Shown in pieces: positions 51,278-61,800 of a DNA stretch of 64,000 nt. The position numbers and the translations under genes were made by a program. Numbering within the stretch: the first letter of the stretch is position 1; each line of letters starts with the position of its first letter. The notes beneath the pieces were generated by a model. That model made no database searches and was not told the DNA's origin. It saw only the letters and a program-made list of their open reading frames with translations. Source of the stretch: an uncultured Aquimarina sp. (GTDB taxonomy: Bacteria > Bacteroidota > Bacteroidia > Flavobacteriales > Flavobacteriaceae); assembly GCA_947502885.1 (NCBI GenBank), contig CANNBP010000004.1, forward strand, positions 248,001 through 312,000. The letters are read 5' to 3'.

Positions 51278-51376
51278 TTATACATTAATATATAATTCTC
51301 CTCCATCGCCATCTTTTTTAAAAGATATAGAGAATACGGTTAAAAATAATACGACTATTAAAATTGTTTTTTTTAT
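51278..51376 (-). pseudogene. Dead copy of the lipoprotein gene's 5' end
   Basis: Reading the - strand from 51376 gives IKKTILIVVLFLTVFSISF, matching the signal peptide MKKTILTAVLFLAVFSISC of the lipoprotein at 49978. The start ATG has become ATA and the lipobox Cys has become Phe, and a stop follows after 32 codons. The flanking spacer is also duplicated, so this is the trace of a segmental duplication. Confidence 0.8.
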
Positions 51377-51474
51377 TGTTAATTTAGGTTTAAAAAATTT
51401 ATAATAATACAACATTAGAGTATCGTTTTCTGATACTCCGCGAATTTGTTATTTTGAATAGATAGAATGAGTTT

Positions 51475-52017
51475 TTATTGATTATCTAAATATCTAGCCA
51501 AAATTCCTTTGTTTTCATCAATGACTTTAGCAAGTTTTTCAATATCTAGATCATCTTTATCATTCCTAACATTGAGTTTTAGTGTGTTCACTTCTGGAAA
51601 ATTATCATTAGGTTTCGAAGAATAAAAGGCTAAAAAGGCTTCTAAATCTAGAACGTAAAGAACCTGGATTAGTTCATCATCTATTGTGGTAATATCTTTG
51701 AGATTGTTATCAATTATTAATATTGTTTTAGAATTATAAAACTTAACAATTTGAGCTTTTCCTATTATCGAATTAATCATCACGTTTTCTCTAATAGATA
51801 AGCTATCTTTAGTTAAAAAATTAATAGGAATTTTGAACTTTTTCGCAATTTTGTTTTTTGTAAACATTTCACTTTCATACTTAATTGCATCAAACTCATG
51901 AATGTTTACATTATAATATTTGAAATCATTACTCTTATCCTGTGAATAAGATGACCAACCTCCTATAAGAAATAGTAAAAGAACTTGAAATTTAAAAAGC
52001 TGAATATGTTTCATCAT
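51475..52017 (-). CDS. Exported hypothetical protein (180 aa)
   Basis: Signal-peptide-like N-terminus (about 1-26, LLFLIGGWSSYSQ). The mature part is beta-rich with a helical end. Its start lies 26 bases inside the previous gene. Its 3' end is repeated in the short ORF at 50535. Not recognised; part of the row of small exported and membrane genes after the TANFOR protein. Confidence 0.6.
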   Translation of the reverse strand: MMKHIQLFKFQVLLLFLIGGWSSYSQDKSNDFKYYNVNIHEFDAIKYESEMFTKNKIAKKFKIPINFLTKDSLSIRENVMINSIIGKAQIVKFYNSKTILIIDNNLKDITTIDDELIQVLYVLDLEAFLAFYSSKPNDNFPEVNTLKLNVRNDKDDLDIEKLAKVIDENKGILARYLDNQ

Positions 52018-52711
52018 GTAATAGTTTGTATAATGTGTGACTTTTATTTTCTCGAAAGAACTTGAAGTAATCGTTCATAATCAACTCTAAATCGATAGTT
52101 TTACCATGCAGATATGGGGCTAATACTTTGAGGTTATCTTTTGAAAGTTTATTTGCAAAAAGATCATTTAGGACTGAAGATTTAGTAGAAATCAAAAACA
52201 GTCCTAAATCAAAATTTTGACCTAAGTCTAAAATGGAATATTCATTGTTTATCTTTCTTATATAAATGAGCGAATATAGAGGTTTTGGAAAATCATCATT
52301 ATAGTTTATATATTTAATATAAATATCTTTAATATTAGACCCTCTATCCAGTATGTATTTAGAGTCTAGTTGATAGTAGTTGGAATTTCCCTTTTCAAAG
52401 TAAATAGCTTTGTTTTTTTGATAATCTTCTTTGTCATAGGTTTTTGGGATTTGTACGGAATTAAAAAAGGGCAATCTTTCTTCATTACTTTTTGTATTAA
52501 AAAAATCGCAAAACAATTTTTCAACAGATTCATTTTTGAAGTTACATTTTGATCCTGCAACTAATTTTGTTCCTTTTTGATAGATGAACAAAGAACCATC
52601 TTTAAATTCTCTGTTTTCAATTATCATGTTATTGGCTCTTGTTATTATTCCCTGACTTAAAGTAATTTGTATTTGAAAAATGAAAATAATAATTGTTAGT
52701 GCTCTATACAT
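51992..52711 (-). CDS. Exported hypothetical protein (239 aa)
   Basis: A signal peptide at ~1-20 precedes a mixed alpha/beta protein with many Lys, Asn and Tyr. The stop overlaps the next gene by 26 bases and the start overlaps the previous gene by 8, so expression is coupled. Not recognised. Confidence 0.6.
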   Translation of the reverse strand: MYRALTIIIFIFQIQITLSQGIITRANNMIIENREFKDGSLFIYQKGTKLVAGSKCNFKNESVEKLFCDFFNTKSNEERLPFFNSVQIPKTYDKEDYQKNKAIYFEKGNSNYYQLDSKYILDRGSNIKDIYIKYINYNDDFPKPLYSLIYIRKINNEYSILDLGQNFDLGLFLISTKSSVLNDLFANKLSKDNLKVLAPYLHGKTIDLELIMNDYFKFFRENKSHTLYKLLHDETYSAF

Positions 52712-53204
52712 TTTTAAATCTTTTATTTTTAATGCTTAGTATTATTAAAGGTATGTATGCTATAAGTAAAGCGAGTATTTTAGGTTTTTTCCATCTTGAT
52801 ATTGCTTCCTTTTTTGTACTATTTTTTAGTATTAGAATTACCTTTTTAGAACTCTCAAAAACCACTACAGGAAGGATTATATCTTCTTGATCTATTTTGT
52901 TATAGTTTATTTGCTTTGGATTGTTTTTAGAAACTTCATTCAAATACTCGAATAGATATTTACGACTATTATCATATAAACTAAAATAGACATTTTTATT
53001 ACTCGTATTTCCTTCTACATCAATAGCTTTTCTATCAGAATTACTCGTGGTAAAATCAATTTTTGTAATTTTCATGCTAGATGAATAATATTTTCCCAAG
53101 ACATAATCTCTTATTCTATTACCTTCAAAAATTAATAGAAATAAGGAAATTAGACATGCAACACCCCACCAAATTTTATATATTTTATTTAAAACTTTCA
53201 TCAT
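52704..53204 (-). CDS. Two-helix membrane protein with exported loop (166 aa)
   Basis: Membrane helices at ~10-28 and ~143-160 with a ~110-residue loop between them. It overlaps the stop of the TANFOR gene by four bases, so it is translated with it. That coupling, and a layout like the 50663 gene, suggest a protein that protects against or handles the C-terminal domain of the TANFOR protein; inference. Confidence 0.6.
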   Translation of the reverse strand: MMKVLNKIYKIWWGVACLISLFLLIFEGNRIRDYVLGKYYSSSMKITKIDFTTSNSDRKAIDVEGNTSNKNVYFSLYDNSRKYLFEYLNEVSKNNPKQINYNKIDQEDIILPVVVFESSKKVILILKNSTKKEAISRWKKPKILALLIAYIPLIILSIKNKRFKNV

Positions 53205-56200
53205 TTTTTATTCAGATCATACTCAAATGTATCTTCAAATTTAATATTTTCCCAAGTTTTTTTAATTTCACCACTTGGCAATAAATCTTGTCCAAATATT
53301 ATTACACTTCCTTTAATTCCAACATAAGGTTTACCTATACCGTATGCACCTTGAATTTTGTTAGTTTTTTGATAGTATTTTATTTGCCCCCATGATGATA
53401 ATCCTGCGAATGGTTCACCTTCACCACTTACTATATAAAAGTCAAAACCTATTTTTCCACCAACAATTAAATCTAGTTTTGGAGTGAAGGTAAGTAGTAA
53501 TTGGTCTTGTTTAAAATCACTTTGATCATTTCTTTTGACATAAAGTAATTCGCCTTGAGTTAAAATTTTTAATACTGGTTTTACATAAAGCTTTGCCGTA
53601 ACTAATTTTAACTCTATTCCGTATGTAAACCCTTTGAAAGCAAATTCAATACCACCTTCAATTCCAGCTTCTTTTTTTATAAAATAGAAACGTGAGTTAT
53701 CATCTTCTTGAGAATATTCTTCTTCAATAAAACCAACTTTAAACTCTAATTTACCACTTTTATCTAGCTTTTGAAATATAGTCCCCATTTTATTCACGTA
53801 TTCACTTAAAGCCTTTAAAGCTTTTTTAATTTCGGCTGGGACAACCTTTGCTTTGACTCTGTAATTCTCAAACCATTCTACATTAACATTTTTATTTTCA
53901 TTAACAGGATATCCGGCATTAACACTTGTGCTAATAGAATTGTCACTTTCCCATAAGGTTCTCGCAATATCTTTTTTTCCTCTTTCCTCTTTTAGATTAC
54001 CATTGCCATCAATATAGTTCCATTTTAAGTGATTTTTATTTACATCTATGATTTCTGGAGTTGTTTCTATCCTATAATTTACTTTACGTACTCTATCATT
54101 AGGAGAAGTTACTCCTTTGGACTTTATTAGATATAGAATCTCATCACTTTTAGCTTGTCTTCTATTATTATTCCCATCAGCAGCATACAGTTCTGTCAAT
54201 TCAAATTTTTTATGAAGAACTTTTAATAGAACTCTTACTTTTTGAGAATCTCCATCAGGAAAATCATCAGAAGAACCCCAATACTCGACTTGCATATAAG
54301 TTTCCGTATAATGACTAATATTAATTTCGATGACTGGCTTACTTCCTAAAGCGGTTGATACAGCTTCGGTATGTTCATCTTTATGAGTTGACCATTCTGT
54401 TTTTGAGTTTTCTTTCGATTCACTAATCTCAAATTGTTGTTTTATAAGATCATTTGTATATGGAATTTCAATAGTATCACCATTCTTATAATCTATTCCT
54501 TTATATCTAATGAATATTTCATTTTCATTATCCTTGTTGTCATCAGGCTCATCTGTTGTTTCGGGATCAATAGGAGGATCTGTTGATTTTATAGTTTCAG
54601 TATCTTTTGGAGGATCTTCTGTAATTGTAACATCTGGATCAGGATCTTCTGTGTCTTCTGTATTTGTTACATCTGGATCAGTAGTTGAAATAGTATTATC
54701 TGAACCAATACTATCTATCACATCACCTACTGTTTCAATCACATCGCCTACAGTATCTCCCACGGTATCTACAATATCTCCAACCGCATCAATTTCGTCC
54801 TGTATATCATCCAACCCTCCCCATGAAGGGTCATAGGCAGTGACCAATATCCCATCAATTAATTGGTAATCATTATTAATTTTGATATTGTTAAACCCAA
54901 TTTTGATACGAGTATCGGCAAGATAAGGCACGGTAATATATCCCCATCCTGTAAAATATCCATCACCCCCATCTACTCGTTTTACAGTTATAGGAAATTC
55001 TCCTGCTGTAAATACCTCATTGATTCCTAATTCAGGTAAGGGTTCTTGGTTATCGATATCTATTTCGGGAGTAACTCCACATACAAAATCACTCCCTCCA
55101 CGGGTAGTGGTGGTAAACTCAAATAAACGTGAAAATGTAAAACCGCCGTTTTCTCCACATTGTCCTCCTACACGGTATTCGTAGGTAGTACTTTCTTCTA
55201 AACGTTGGATTTTTGCCTGTTCATTATAGGCATTTACTTCATACCACCTGTCGTGATCTCTATCTTTTTTACGATACTGTATCTGATATTTATCATGATC
55301 TACACCTTGCCAATACACCATTGCCGAACTATGACTATTGCTTTCGGAAAGTACAAATTGAGGAGGGCTACATTGCTTAGTATAGTTAAAATTATAAATC
55401 TCACTATACCCATTATTTTTAAACAAGGATAACTCGCTAATTCCATCCGTTACAATGGCTCGTACTCGCCATCCATAATTTTTTCCTGCTAGTAGTGGTG
55501 TTTCAGTAGGACCATACAATAACATATTTGACCTTGTAGTTGTTTGATATAATGGTCTGCTTGCTAAAAATGCTGCTTGGGGGTCTATATTACTATCCCA
55601 AATCTCTGCTAGTGTAAATTCGTATTGTACATTAGTGGCATTGATATGTCTTGGTGTCCACTGAAAAATAATATTTTGATGTTCCTTATACGCTACATTT
55701 TCTCCGCGATCCGGAATATTTAAAATAGGAGGATCATTTAAAACGATGTAGGCAGTAGCACATCCTTTTTGAGAAAGTTGCTGCCCTGAGAGATAATCAT
55801 ATACCTCAAAACAAAATTGATACAATCCTGCGGGCAAAGGTCTACTGTATTGTTGTGGAGTTACTCCTACTAAATTTTCGAATTGAAAATACGGACGTAA
55901 ATCAATATTGGTTAATCGTGTTGGAATCCCACCATTAAGAGTTATAGGATTGGCACCCATCACCACTTGGGCGCTTTGTGCCGAAAATCCATTATTCCCT
56001 TTTACAGAAAGTTTTAAGATAACTTGTCTGTTAAATTCATTGACATCCCTCATGAGCAGGTTAAACACCATGCGGTCACTATTGGCGGTTGCATAATCGG
56101 CAAGCTTGACACTATAAGGCGGTAACAAGTTACCCGTTACAGTTACAGGAAGCTGTGCCACCATCCATAAGGGAAATAATAACAACATTATTACCAGATA

Positions 56201-56242
56201 TTTCCGTAGGCTCAAAAAAGCAATCGTTGTGGGGGTTCTCAT
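53201..56242 (-). CDS. TANFOR/FN3 secreted protein with linker and distinct C-terminal domain
   Basis: 1013 residues with a signal peptide (ends WMVAQ). The N-terminus matches the TANFOR style of Bacteroidota: LPVTVTGNLLPPYSVKLADY, then MVFNLLMRD, with FN3-like domains to about residue 380. A second beta region follows, then a low-complexity Asp/Thr/Pro linker at ~490-580 with repeated VDTVGDTVGDV-type units. The last ~430 residues are a different, Lys/Asp-rich domain. A conserved secreted trunk, a linker, a variable end and coupled small genes are the layout of polymorphic effectors; no toxin motif was recognised. It does not end in a clear T9SS sorting domain. Confidence 0.75.
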   Translation of the reverse strand: MRTPTTIAFLSLRKYLVIMLLLFPLWMVAQLPVTVTGNLLPPYSVKLADYATANSDRMVFNLLMRDVNEFNRQVILKLSVKGNNGFSAQSAQVVMGANPITLNGGIPTRLTNIDLRPYFQFENLVGVTPQQYSRPLPAGLYQFCFEVYDYLSGQQLSQKGCATAYIVLNDPPILNIPDRGENVAYKEHQNIIFQWTPRHINATNVQYEFTLAEIWDSNIDPQAAFLASRPLYQTTTRSNMLLYGPTETPLLAGKNYGWRVRAIVTDGISELSLFKNNGYSEIYNFNYTKQCSPPQFVLSESNSHSSAMVYWQGVDHDKYQIQYRKKDRDHDRWYEVNAYNEQAKIQRLEESTTYEYRVGGQCGENGGFTFSRLFEFTTTTRGGSDFVCGVTPEIDIDNQEPLPELGINEVFTAGEFPITVKRVDGGDGYFTGWGYITVPYLADTRIKIGFNNIKINNDYQLIDGILVTAYDPSWGGLDDIQDEIDAVGDIVDTVGDTVGDVIETVGDVIDSIGSDNTISTTDPDVTNTEDTEDPDPDVTITEDPPKDTETIKSTDPPIDPETTDEPDDNKDNENEIFIRYKGIDYKNGDTIEIPYTNDLIKQQFEISESKENSKTEWSTHKDEHTEAVSTALGSKPVIEINISHYTETYMQVEYWGSSDDFPDGDSQKVRVLLKVLHKKFELTELYAADGNNNRRQAKSDEILYLIKSKGVTSPNDRVRKVNYRIETTPEIIDVNKNHLKWNYIDGNGNLKEERGKKDIARTLWESDNSISTSVNAGYPVNENKNVNVEWFENYRVKAKVVPAEIKKALKALSEYVNKMGTIFQKLDKSGKLEFKVGFIEEEYSQEDDNSRFYFIKKEAGIEGGIEFAFKGFTYGIELKLVTAKLYVKPVLKILTQGELLYVKRNDQSDFKQDQLLLTFTPKLDLIVGGKIGFDFYIVSGEGEPFAGLSSWGQIKYYQKTNKIQGAYGIGKPYVGIKGSVIIFGQDLLPSGEIKKTWENIKFEDTFEYDLNKK

Positions 56243-56296
56243 GGGCTATGTTTTAACAAATTAGGATCATCTTTTTTCTGTAAAACGTATTTCAAT

Positions 56297-57481
56297 TTAA
56301 TTTAAAGTAAACGGAAATTCATTGGTTTCATAATGTTCACCTTCCCAATTAAAAGTGAATTTTACCTTATACTCTCCTTTTGCAAAAGGCTCGCTCCCCC
56401 CCATAGGAATTTTAAGTTGTGCGAGAGCTGCATAGTGCAAACTTGGAAAATCCCTTAAAGGTTGTTCGAATTGATCTATCGTTTGACGGTCATATGCTAG
56501 ACATTCTCCATCACCGTAATGGTCTGTCAACTCATCATCAACTATATATTCTTTTCCATCCGAAAGGCGGGTAATAATGGCTGTACTTTTTTCTGTTAAT
56601 CCTGGGGTGTAGAATAAATACGATGATGCGCTTGATTTATGAGTAGTAAAAAATTGTCCACTAAAAGAAAGGTAAATTGAATGAGAACAATCAGTAAAAA
56701 CATTTTCATAATAATTGCTAATTCCCTCTATTTGAGGTTGCTTATTATAAAGCCTAATTTTAATTGGATTATCTACAACTTTTTTTTCTTCATCGAATGT
56801 ATTAATTAAATAGTGATAACTTTTCCCTGATTTAACTCCTATTAAGTAATCCCTAAAATACTCATGAGGATCATTTGGAATAATGTCATCAGGAAGCTTA
56901 AATTCTATTTTATCTTTTAAAATTTTTAAGTCTAAAGGAACAATACTATCTTTTGGATTTTCTGAATTTATCAAGTAAATTTCTGAGGAGTCAGTATTTT
57001 GATCTTTTTTATAAAGTATATGAGAAAAACCTTCATGAGAATATATATATTGTTCTCCAAAATCCATATGCGAATTAGTTTCTCTTTTTAACTGAAATAG
57101 TAAGGGGGTAAAAAATTCTTCACCTTGCGAACGAAAATTAACTTCTTCACCTTCTGGGTTATCATAGGTGATTTTCATCTCATACATGTTGGCAGGGTTT
57201 AGGTCACTAATAACAAGGTTTTTTTGTATTGGGTAACGCTTTGTCTTATTAGTGTTTTTATTGGTTACCGAATAAAATATGTTAAGATGTGAGTTACGAG
57301 TAAACTCACTGGTATAAGATGCTGTCACACCATTATAAGTGATATCGCTTATTTCTAAATAAACATCTTTCCCATATACTTTACCATCGTCTAAGGCATC
57401 ATCGCCAGATGAGCAAGAAAATAAAACTACTATAAAAGAACTAAGTAGGATCAAATTATAAAATGTTTGTATACGTTTCAT
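56297..57481 (-). CDS. Lipoprotein, beta-sandwich repeats (394 aa)
   Basis: Lipoprotein signal peptide with Cys near residue 23 (LFSCSSGDD), acidic after the Cys as in surface-exposed Bacteroidota lipoproteins. The mature part is beta-rich with Ig- or IPT-like units. It lies between PKD and TANFOR genes in one - strand row and is probably part of the same outer-membrane/surface assembly. Confidence 0.7.
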   Translation of the reverse strand: MKRIQTFYNLILLSSFIVVLFSCSSGDDALDDGKVYGKDVYLEISDITYNGVTASYTSEFTRNSHLNIFYSVTNKNTNKTKRYPIQKNLVISDLNPANMYEMKITYDNPEGEEVNFRSQGEEFFTPLLFQLKRETNSHMDFGEQYIYSHEGFSHILYKKDQNTDSSEIYLINSENPKDSIVPLDLKILKDKIEFKLPDDIIPNDPHEYFRDYLIGVKSGKSYHYLINTFDEEKKVVDNPIKIRLYNKQPQIEGISNYYENVFTDCSHSIYLSFSGQFFTTHKSSASSYLFYTPGLTEKSTAIITRLSDGKEYIVDDELTDHYGDGECLAYDRQTIDQFEQPLRDFPSLHYAALAQLKIPMGGSEPFAKGEYKVKFTFNWEGEHYETNEFPFTLN

Positions 57482-57491
57482 GAGCTAGGTT

Positions 57492-58880
57492 TTAATTTTT
57501 AGGTTGTTTTTGAATTTTTATATCAGTTTCTATATAGGAATTTGCACCATTGGTTACAAAGTTCTTAATTTTTAACGCTCCTTTTCTACCATCAGCCGTT
57601 TCGAATAGCACTATTCTTGGTACTACACTGTTATCAAAAGGTTGTAGTCCTGCAATGGTTTCTGTTATAGCAAAGGCTTGTAATGAGGTATCATTGGTCA
57701 TGACATCAAATTGTACCAAAGAAAGTGAAGCTCCACAACCACAGCCTTCCTGTACATTAATCATTTTGGTATGCGTTGCATTGGGTATGGCGTCAAATGT
57801 AGTATCATCTAACATATCCGGTGTATAAAATCGATTAAAACTAAAGGTATTATTCAGCCCAAAAAAAACCAGATCGATTTGACTACCAATTTCGGGGGTT
57901 ACTTGTGATTGGGTATATACTTCTTCGGTATACCCAGAAAAGAAACTCCCAATCATATCGGTGTTATGAGCGGTATTGATCCCAAAACGAACATTGTTGA
58001 TTACCTTTATATTGGTATCTGGTAGTATTGTAATCGATTTGGTTAACGACTTTGTTTCTTTACCATTGGTAGCAGTAAGCTCTATTAAATAGGTTCCAGC
58101 ATTATTGAATATAGCTGTTGGGTTTTCTTCTGAAGAAGTACCCGGTACAGCTCCGTTAATACTCCAATTGTAAGAAGTAGCACTGATACTTTTATTTTGC
58201 AGCGTAATCTGTACCGGGGCTTCTAAATCTTTATCCTGAAAATCAACCTCCCAATCAAAATCTGACACTAAAAATGGTTGCACCGTAATCGTAGTGTCTT
58301 TAGTATGTGTTTCTCTTCCGTTTCCTATTTCTAATTTGATTTTGTGATCTCCCGGTTCGCTAAAAACAACGTTACCCGGATCTTTTTGATCCGAAGTTAC
58401 AGGATTTCCTCCTGCGAATGTCCAGTTATAGGTTGATGCACCTACCGAGTTATTAGTAATTGTTACAGTAACCGGAGCAAAATTGTCTATCTGCACTTCG
58501 GCAGTAAAATCAACACCTACTGCTTCATCCAAATCCAAGGTGATTTCTTTTTGATCTTCTGATCCATCCCTGTTTTTTGCATATAGGGTAATGGTATAAA
58601 TCCCTGCATTTTTATATAAAATGGTGCCAGGATTTCTACGTTGTGAAGTAGTAGGTTCTCCTCCTTGAAAAGACCATTCATATTCATCTGCCCCAGTAGT
58701 ACTATTACTCAACACCACTTCTACAGGTATTGAATAGTCTTCTTTTACTACAGTTGTTTTAAAATCAACTTTCACAAGCACAGCTTCCTCCCTCGAACAC
58801 TCGCATAGCGAGATTTGTAATAAAAGCAAGAGTATCAATACGCAAGCTCTATGAATATATATGTCGATTGAATATCTCAC
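57492..58880 (-). CDS. PKD-domain surface lipoprotein (462 aa)
   Basis: An N-terminal hydrophobic signal with Cys residues (LCECS) is compatible with lipid attachment. At least three PKD domains follow, each with the pattern EWSFQGGEPTTSQRRNPG / YNWTFAGGNPVTSDQKDPG and a G-x-Y/H-x-I-x-L strand. A distinct C-terminal domain (about 300-462) has CGCG near 375. Extracellular, likely a binding scaffold. The start overlaps the stop of the SprB-repeat gene by one base. Confidence 0.8.
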   Translation of the reverse strand: MRYSIDIYIHRACVLILLLLLQISLCECSREEAVLVKVDFKTTVVKEDYSIPVEVVLSNSTTGADEYEWSFQGGEPTTSQRRNPGTILYKNAGIYTITLYAKNRDGSEDQKEITLDLDEAVGVDFTAEVQIDNFAPVTVTITNNSVGASTYNWTFAGGNPVTSDQKDPGNVVFSEPGDHKIKLEIGNGRETHTKDTTITVQPFLVSDFDWEVDFQDKDLEAPVQITLQNKSISATSYNWSINGAVPGTSSEENPTAIFNNAGTYLIELTATNGKETKSLTKSITILPDTNIKVINNVRFGINTAHNTDMIGSFFSGYTEEVYTQSQVTPEIGSQIDLVFFGLNNTFSFNRFYTPDMLDDTTFDAIPNATHTKMINVQEGCGCGASLSLVQFDVMTNDTSLQAFAITETIAGLQPFDNSVVPRIVLFETADGRKGALKIKNFVTNGANSYIETDIKIQKQPKN

Positions 58881-61800
58881 TATTCTATAATAATTTTTCT
58901 AATTTCATCTCCTTCTGGAGTTTCCAAAACTAATACATAAGCACCACTACTAACAGTCATATGTACAGGAATTTCATATGCTGTTAGACCATCTTTTCGT
59001 TGTTCATATTCCACCTGATTATGGGTAAGGCTGAACACGCGAAGTACAATAGAAGCTGCTTCTGCCAATACTACTTTTACTGTAAAGTTACCATCGGTAG
59101 GGTTAGGGTATACCAAAAACTCTTCTATAAATGGTTTTCTGGCATCCCCGACATTAGGTAGTTCGGTTGCTTTTTCTACTACTAGTTTCTTGGTGTACTC
59201 GGCATAACACTCCCCTTGATAGGTACGCATTACAAACTCATAAGTTCCCGGTTCATCAAAAATGACTTTTAATCTATCTACTGAATCTTCAATTTTGGTT
59301 ATCGTTGTTGATTCAGGGATCGACCATTCCACCTTTTCCCCTTTGGGAACACTTACATTTACTAGCGTAACTTCATTACCTGTAAAAGCCTGCGAAAGCA
59401 CTAAGAAATCTGCATCAATTTGCTGATCAGAAACCGCAACAGTAATAGTACTGCTACCCACACACCCTAAACTACTGGTTACGGTGGCGGTATAGGTTCC
59501 TGAATTGGTAAGGGTAACCTGTGGCATTGTACTACTAAATCCAGTATCAGATTGCCATAGATAGGTTGCTCCTGTATCTGCAATAGAGATATCTAATACT
59601 AATTCTTGATCTAGACAAAGGGTTCTGTTTTCTCCTAAATCTACTACAATAGGGTTAGGATCGATCAATTCAATTTCCTCTATAGCGACACAACCTTCTG
59701 CATCGGTAACTTTTATAAAATAAGAACCAGCGATAAGATTTGATAAACTGGTATTTGTGTTTCCATTTTCCCATTCATAGCTATACGGAGGAGTTCCTCC
59801 AGTTGCAGTGATCGAAACATTACCATCATTGCCTTGATAGCAAGTTGGATTGGTTTGATTACTAATTAGAACTTCTAAACCATTCGGTTGTTCTAATATC
59901 ACAGTTTCGGATGCACGACACCCATTGGCATCGTCTACAAATACAGTGTACTTTCCTGCATATAACTCTTCAATTCTTGGGGTAATTGCACCCGTAGACC
60001 ACGAATATTCATAGGGCGGAGTTCCTCCTTGTACATGGGCTTCTGCCCATCCATTGTTTCCTGAATCACAAACGACATTCTCTTTGGTAAAACTAATGGT
60101 TAATAGTTCTGGTTGGCTTAAAAAATAAGTGCTGTCTCGTTCCTGCACTAATAGGTTATTTTCATAATCTCCTAAAATAATATCGTTAGCGTCTCTAATA
60201 TTAACGGCATACATTCCCGTATCGAGCCCACTGGCAATACTATCAGTTACTGGTAATACTTCCCAAACACCTGTATCGGGGTTTTGCTTCTTCCAGATAT
60301 AGTAATAAGGTAAACCGCCATTTTCAAAAAGTGCTAAGGGTACACCACCTATACCATGCGCTATCAGTTCCCCGTTACTGGATTCATCGGCAAATTCATT
60401 TTGATTGTTGCATAAAATAGATTCTGATTCCTCTATGCCTACCTCTAAAGGGTCGGGTTCATCTAACTCATATACTGCATCTATAACAGTACAAGTGGTA
60501 TTATAGATCATAGGTCTATAGTTTTTATCTTGCACAGTTAAGAAATATTTACCTTTAGGAATATCGGTAAGGGTTAAAAAGTAGCCTTGCCCCGATACTA
60601 CTTGTTCTACTACGGTAGTTAATAGTGTACCACTTTCATCTCTCCACCAGTACGAATATGCCCCATTATCGGGTGTTCCTCCAAAGACTCGTGCTTTGAT
60701 CTGCCCATTAGTAAACCCAAAAGCAGTAGGATCAGTCGATGCATCGGTATCAAATTCTATTTGTACCGCTTCAGACGGCTCTTTAATTACAGCAGTCTGT
60801 ATGATTTGATCACCCTCATTACTGCCTCCTTGATACTTTGCAACACATTGATGGCCATCTCTTATTTTAATCTGGTATGTGCCTTTTATACGTCCTCTTT
60901 CTGTATGGCTGTTACCTGAAGAAAAAGAGGTCCAGTTATTGGCTACTTCTGCCCAACTTTGATCATCGGTTTTGATCAAATATTGATAATTGCCCACACC
61001 GCCGGATGCGCTAAAGCTAATAGTACCGTTATCACCCCCATGACAAAAAACATCTGTGGTACTCAAACGTGGTGTTGTGGCAAAACGAACAGGGGTTCGA
61101 TTCTCAATCCTTTTATCTTTATAGTACAATTCGTTATCTGCAAAAGTACTAGCTTCTCCATAGAAACCACTGACCACAAAACGAATATTTCCTGAACGCA
61201 AACCAGTAATAGTATAGGTTCTATCGCGAGAAAGTTGTATATCATTATAGTCATTTATAGTTTTAAAAGTTCCATTCTCAGGAATGTCCAAATCTAAAGT
61301 ACGAATACTAAGTTTTTCTCCTGGCTTTAGGCTACGACTAAACTGTAGGGTTGCTTTCGCATCAATGGTATCATAACAACGTGGTCGAGTAGTTTGTACA
61401 GAAGTAATTCTAGGAGCAGAAACATGATATGTATACGGTTCAACATCGTTAGGGCTATTGCTGCACCCTGTATTTACCCTTATTTCAATTGAACCTCCAT
61501 GAAAAGCATCAGAAACCCCAGGAATATCCTTACCTCGTATTCGTAAAGAGTTTTTATGCTGATATTGAGATGGAAACCTTCGGTAACTACCCTTGTTTAA
61601 GGAATATTCCCAATTAAACAAGGAGTTGTCGATACCTCCTGTAATAGGGGCAATTTCCAAAAAATCTTCACTTCCGATGGTGTTGACTGGAGGTGTAGGC
61701 AGGTGTATGACTGGTTTAATGTCAATGGTATATTCTCCAACAGCTCCTGTTTGAAACCCATAGACATAATCACCATCTTCCGATCGATATGTTTCATTAA

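Noticed and set aside
54510..54836. Ser/Val-rich 108-codon + strand frame
   Set aside because: Shadow of the Asp/Thr linker of the TANFOR protein on the other strand.
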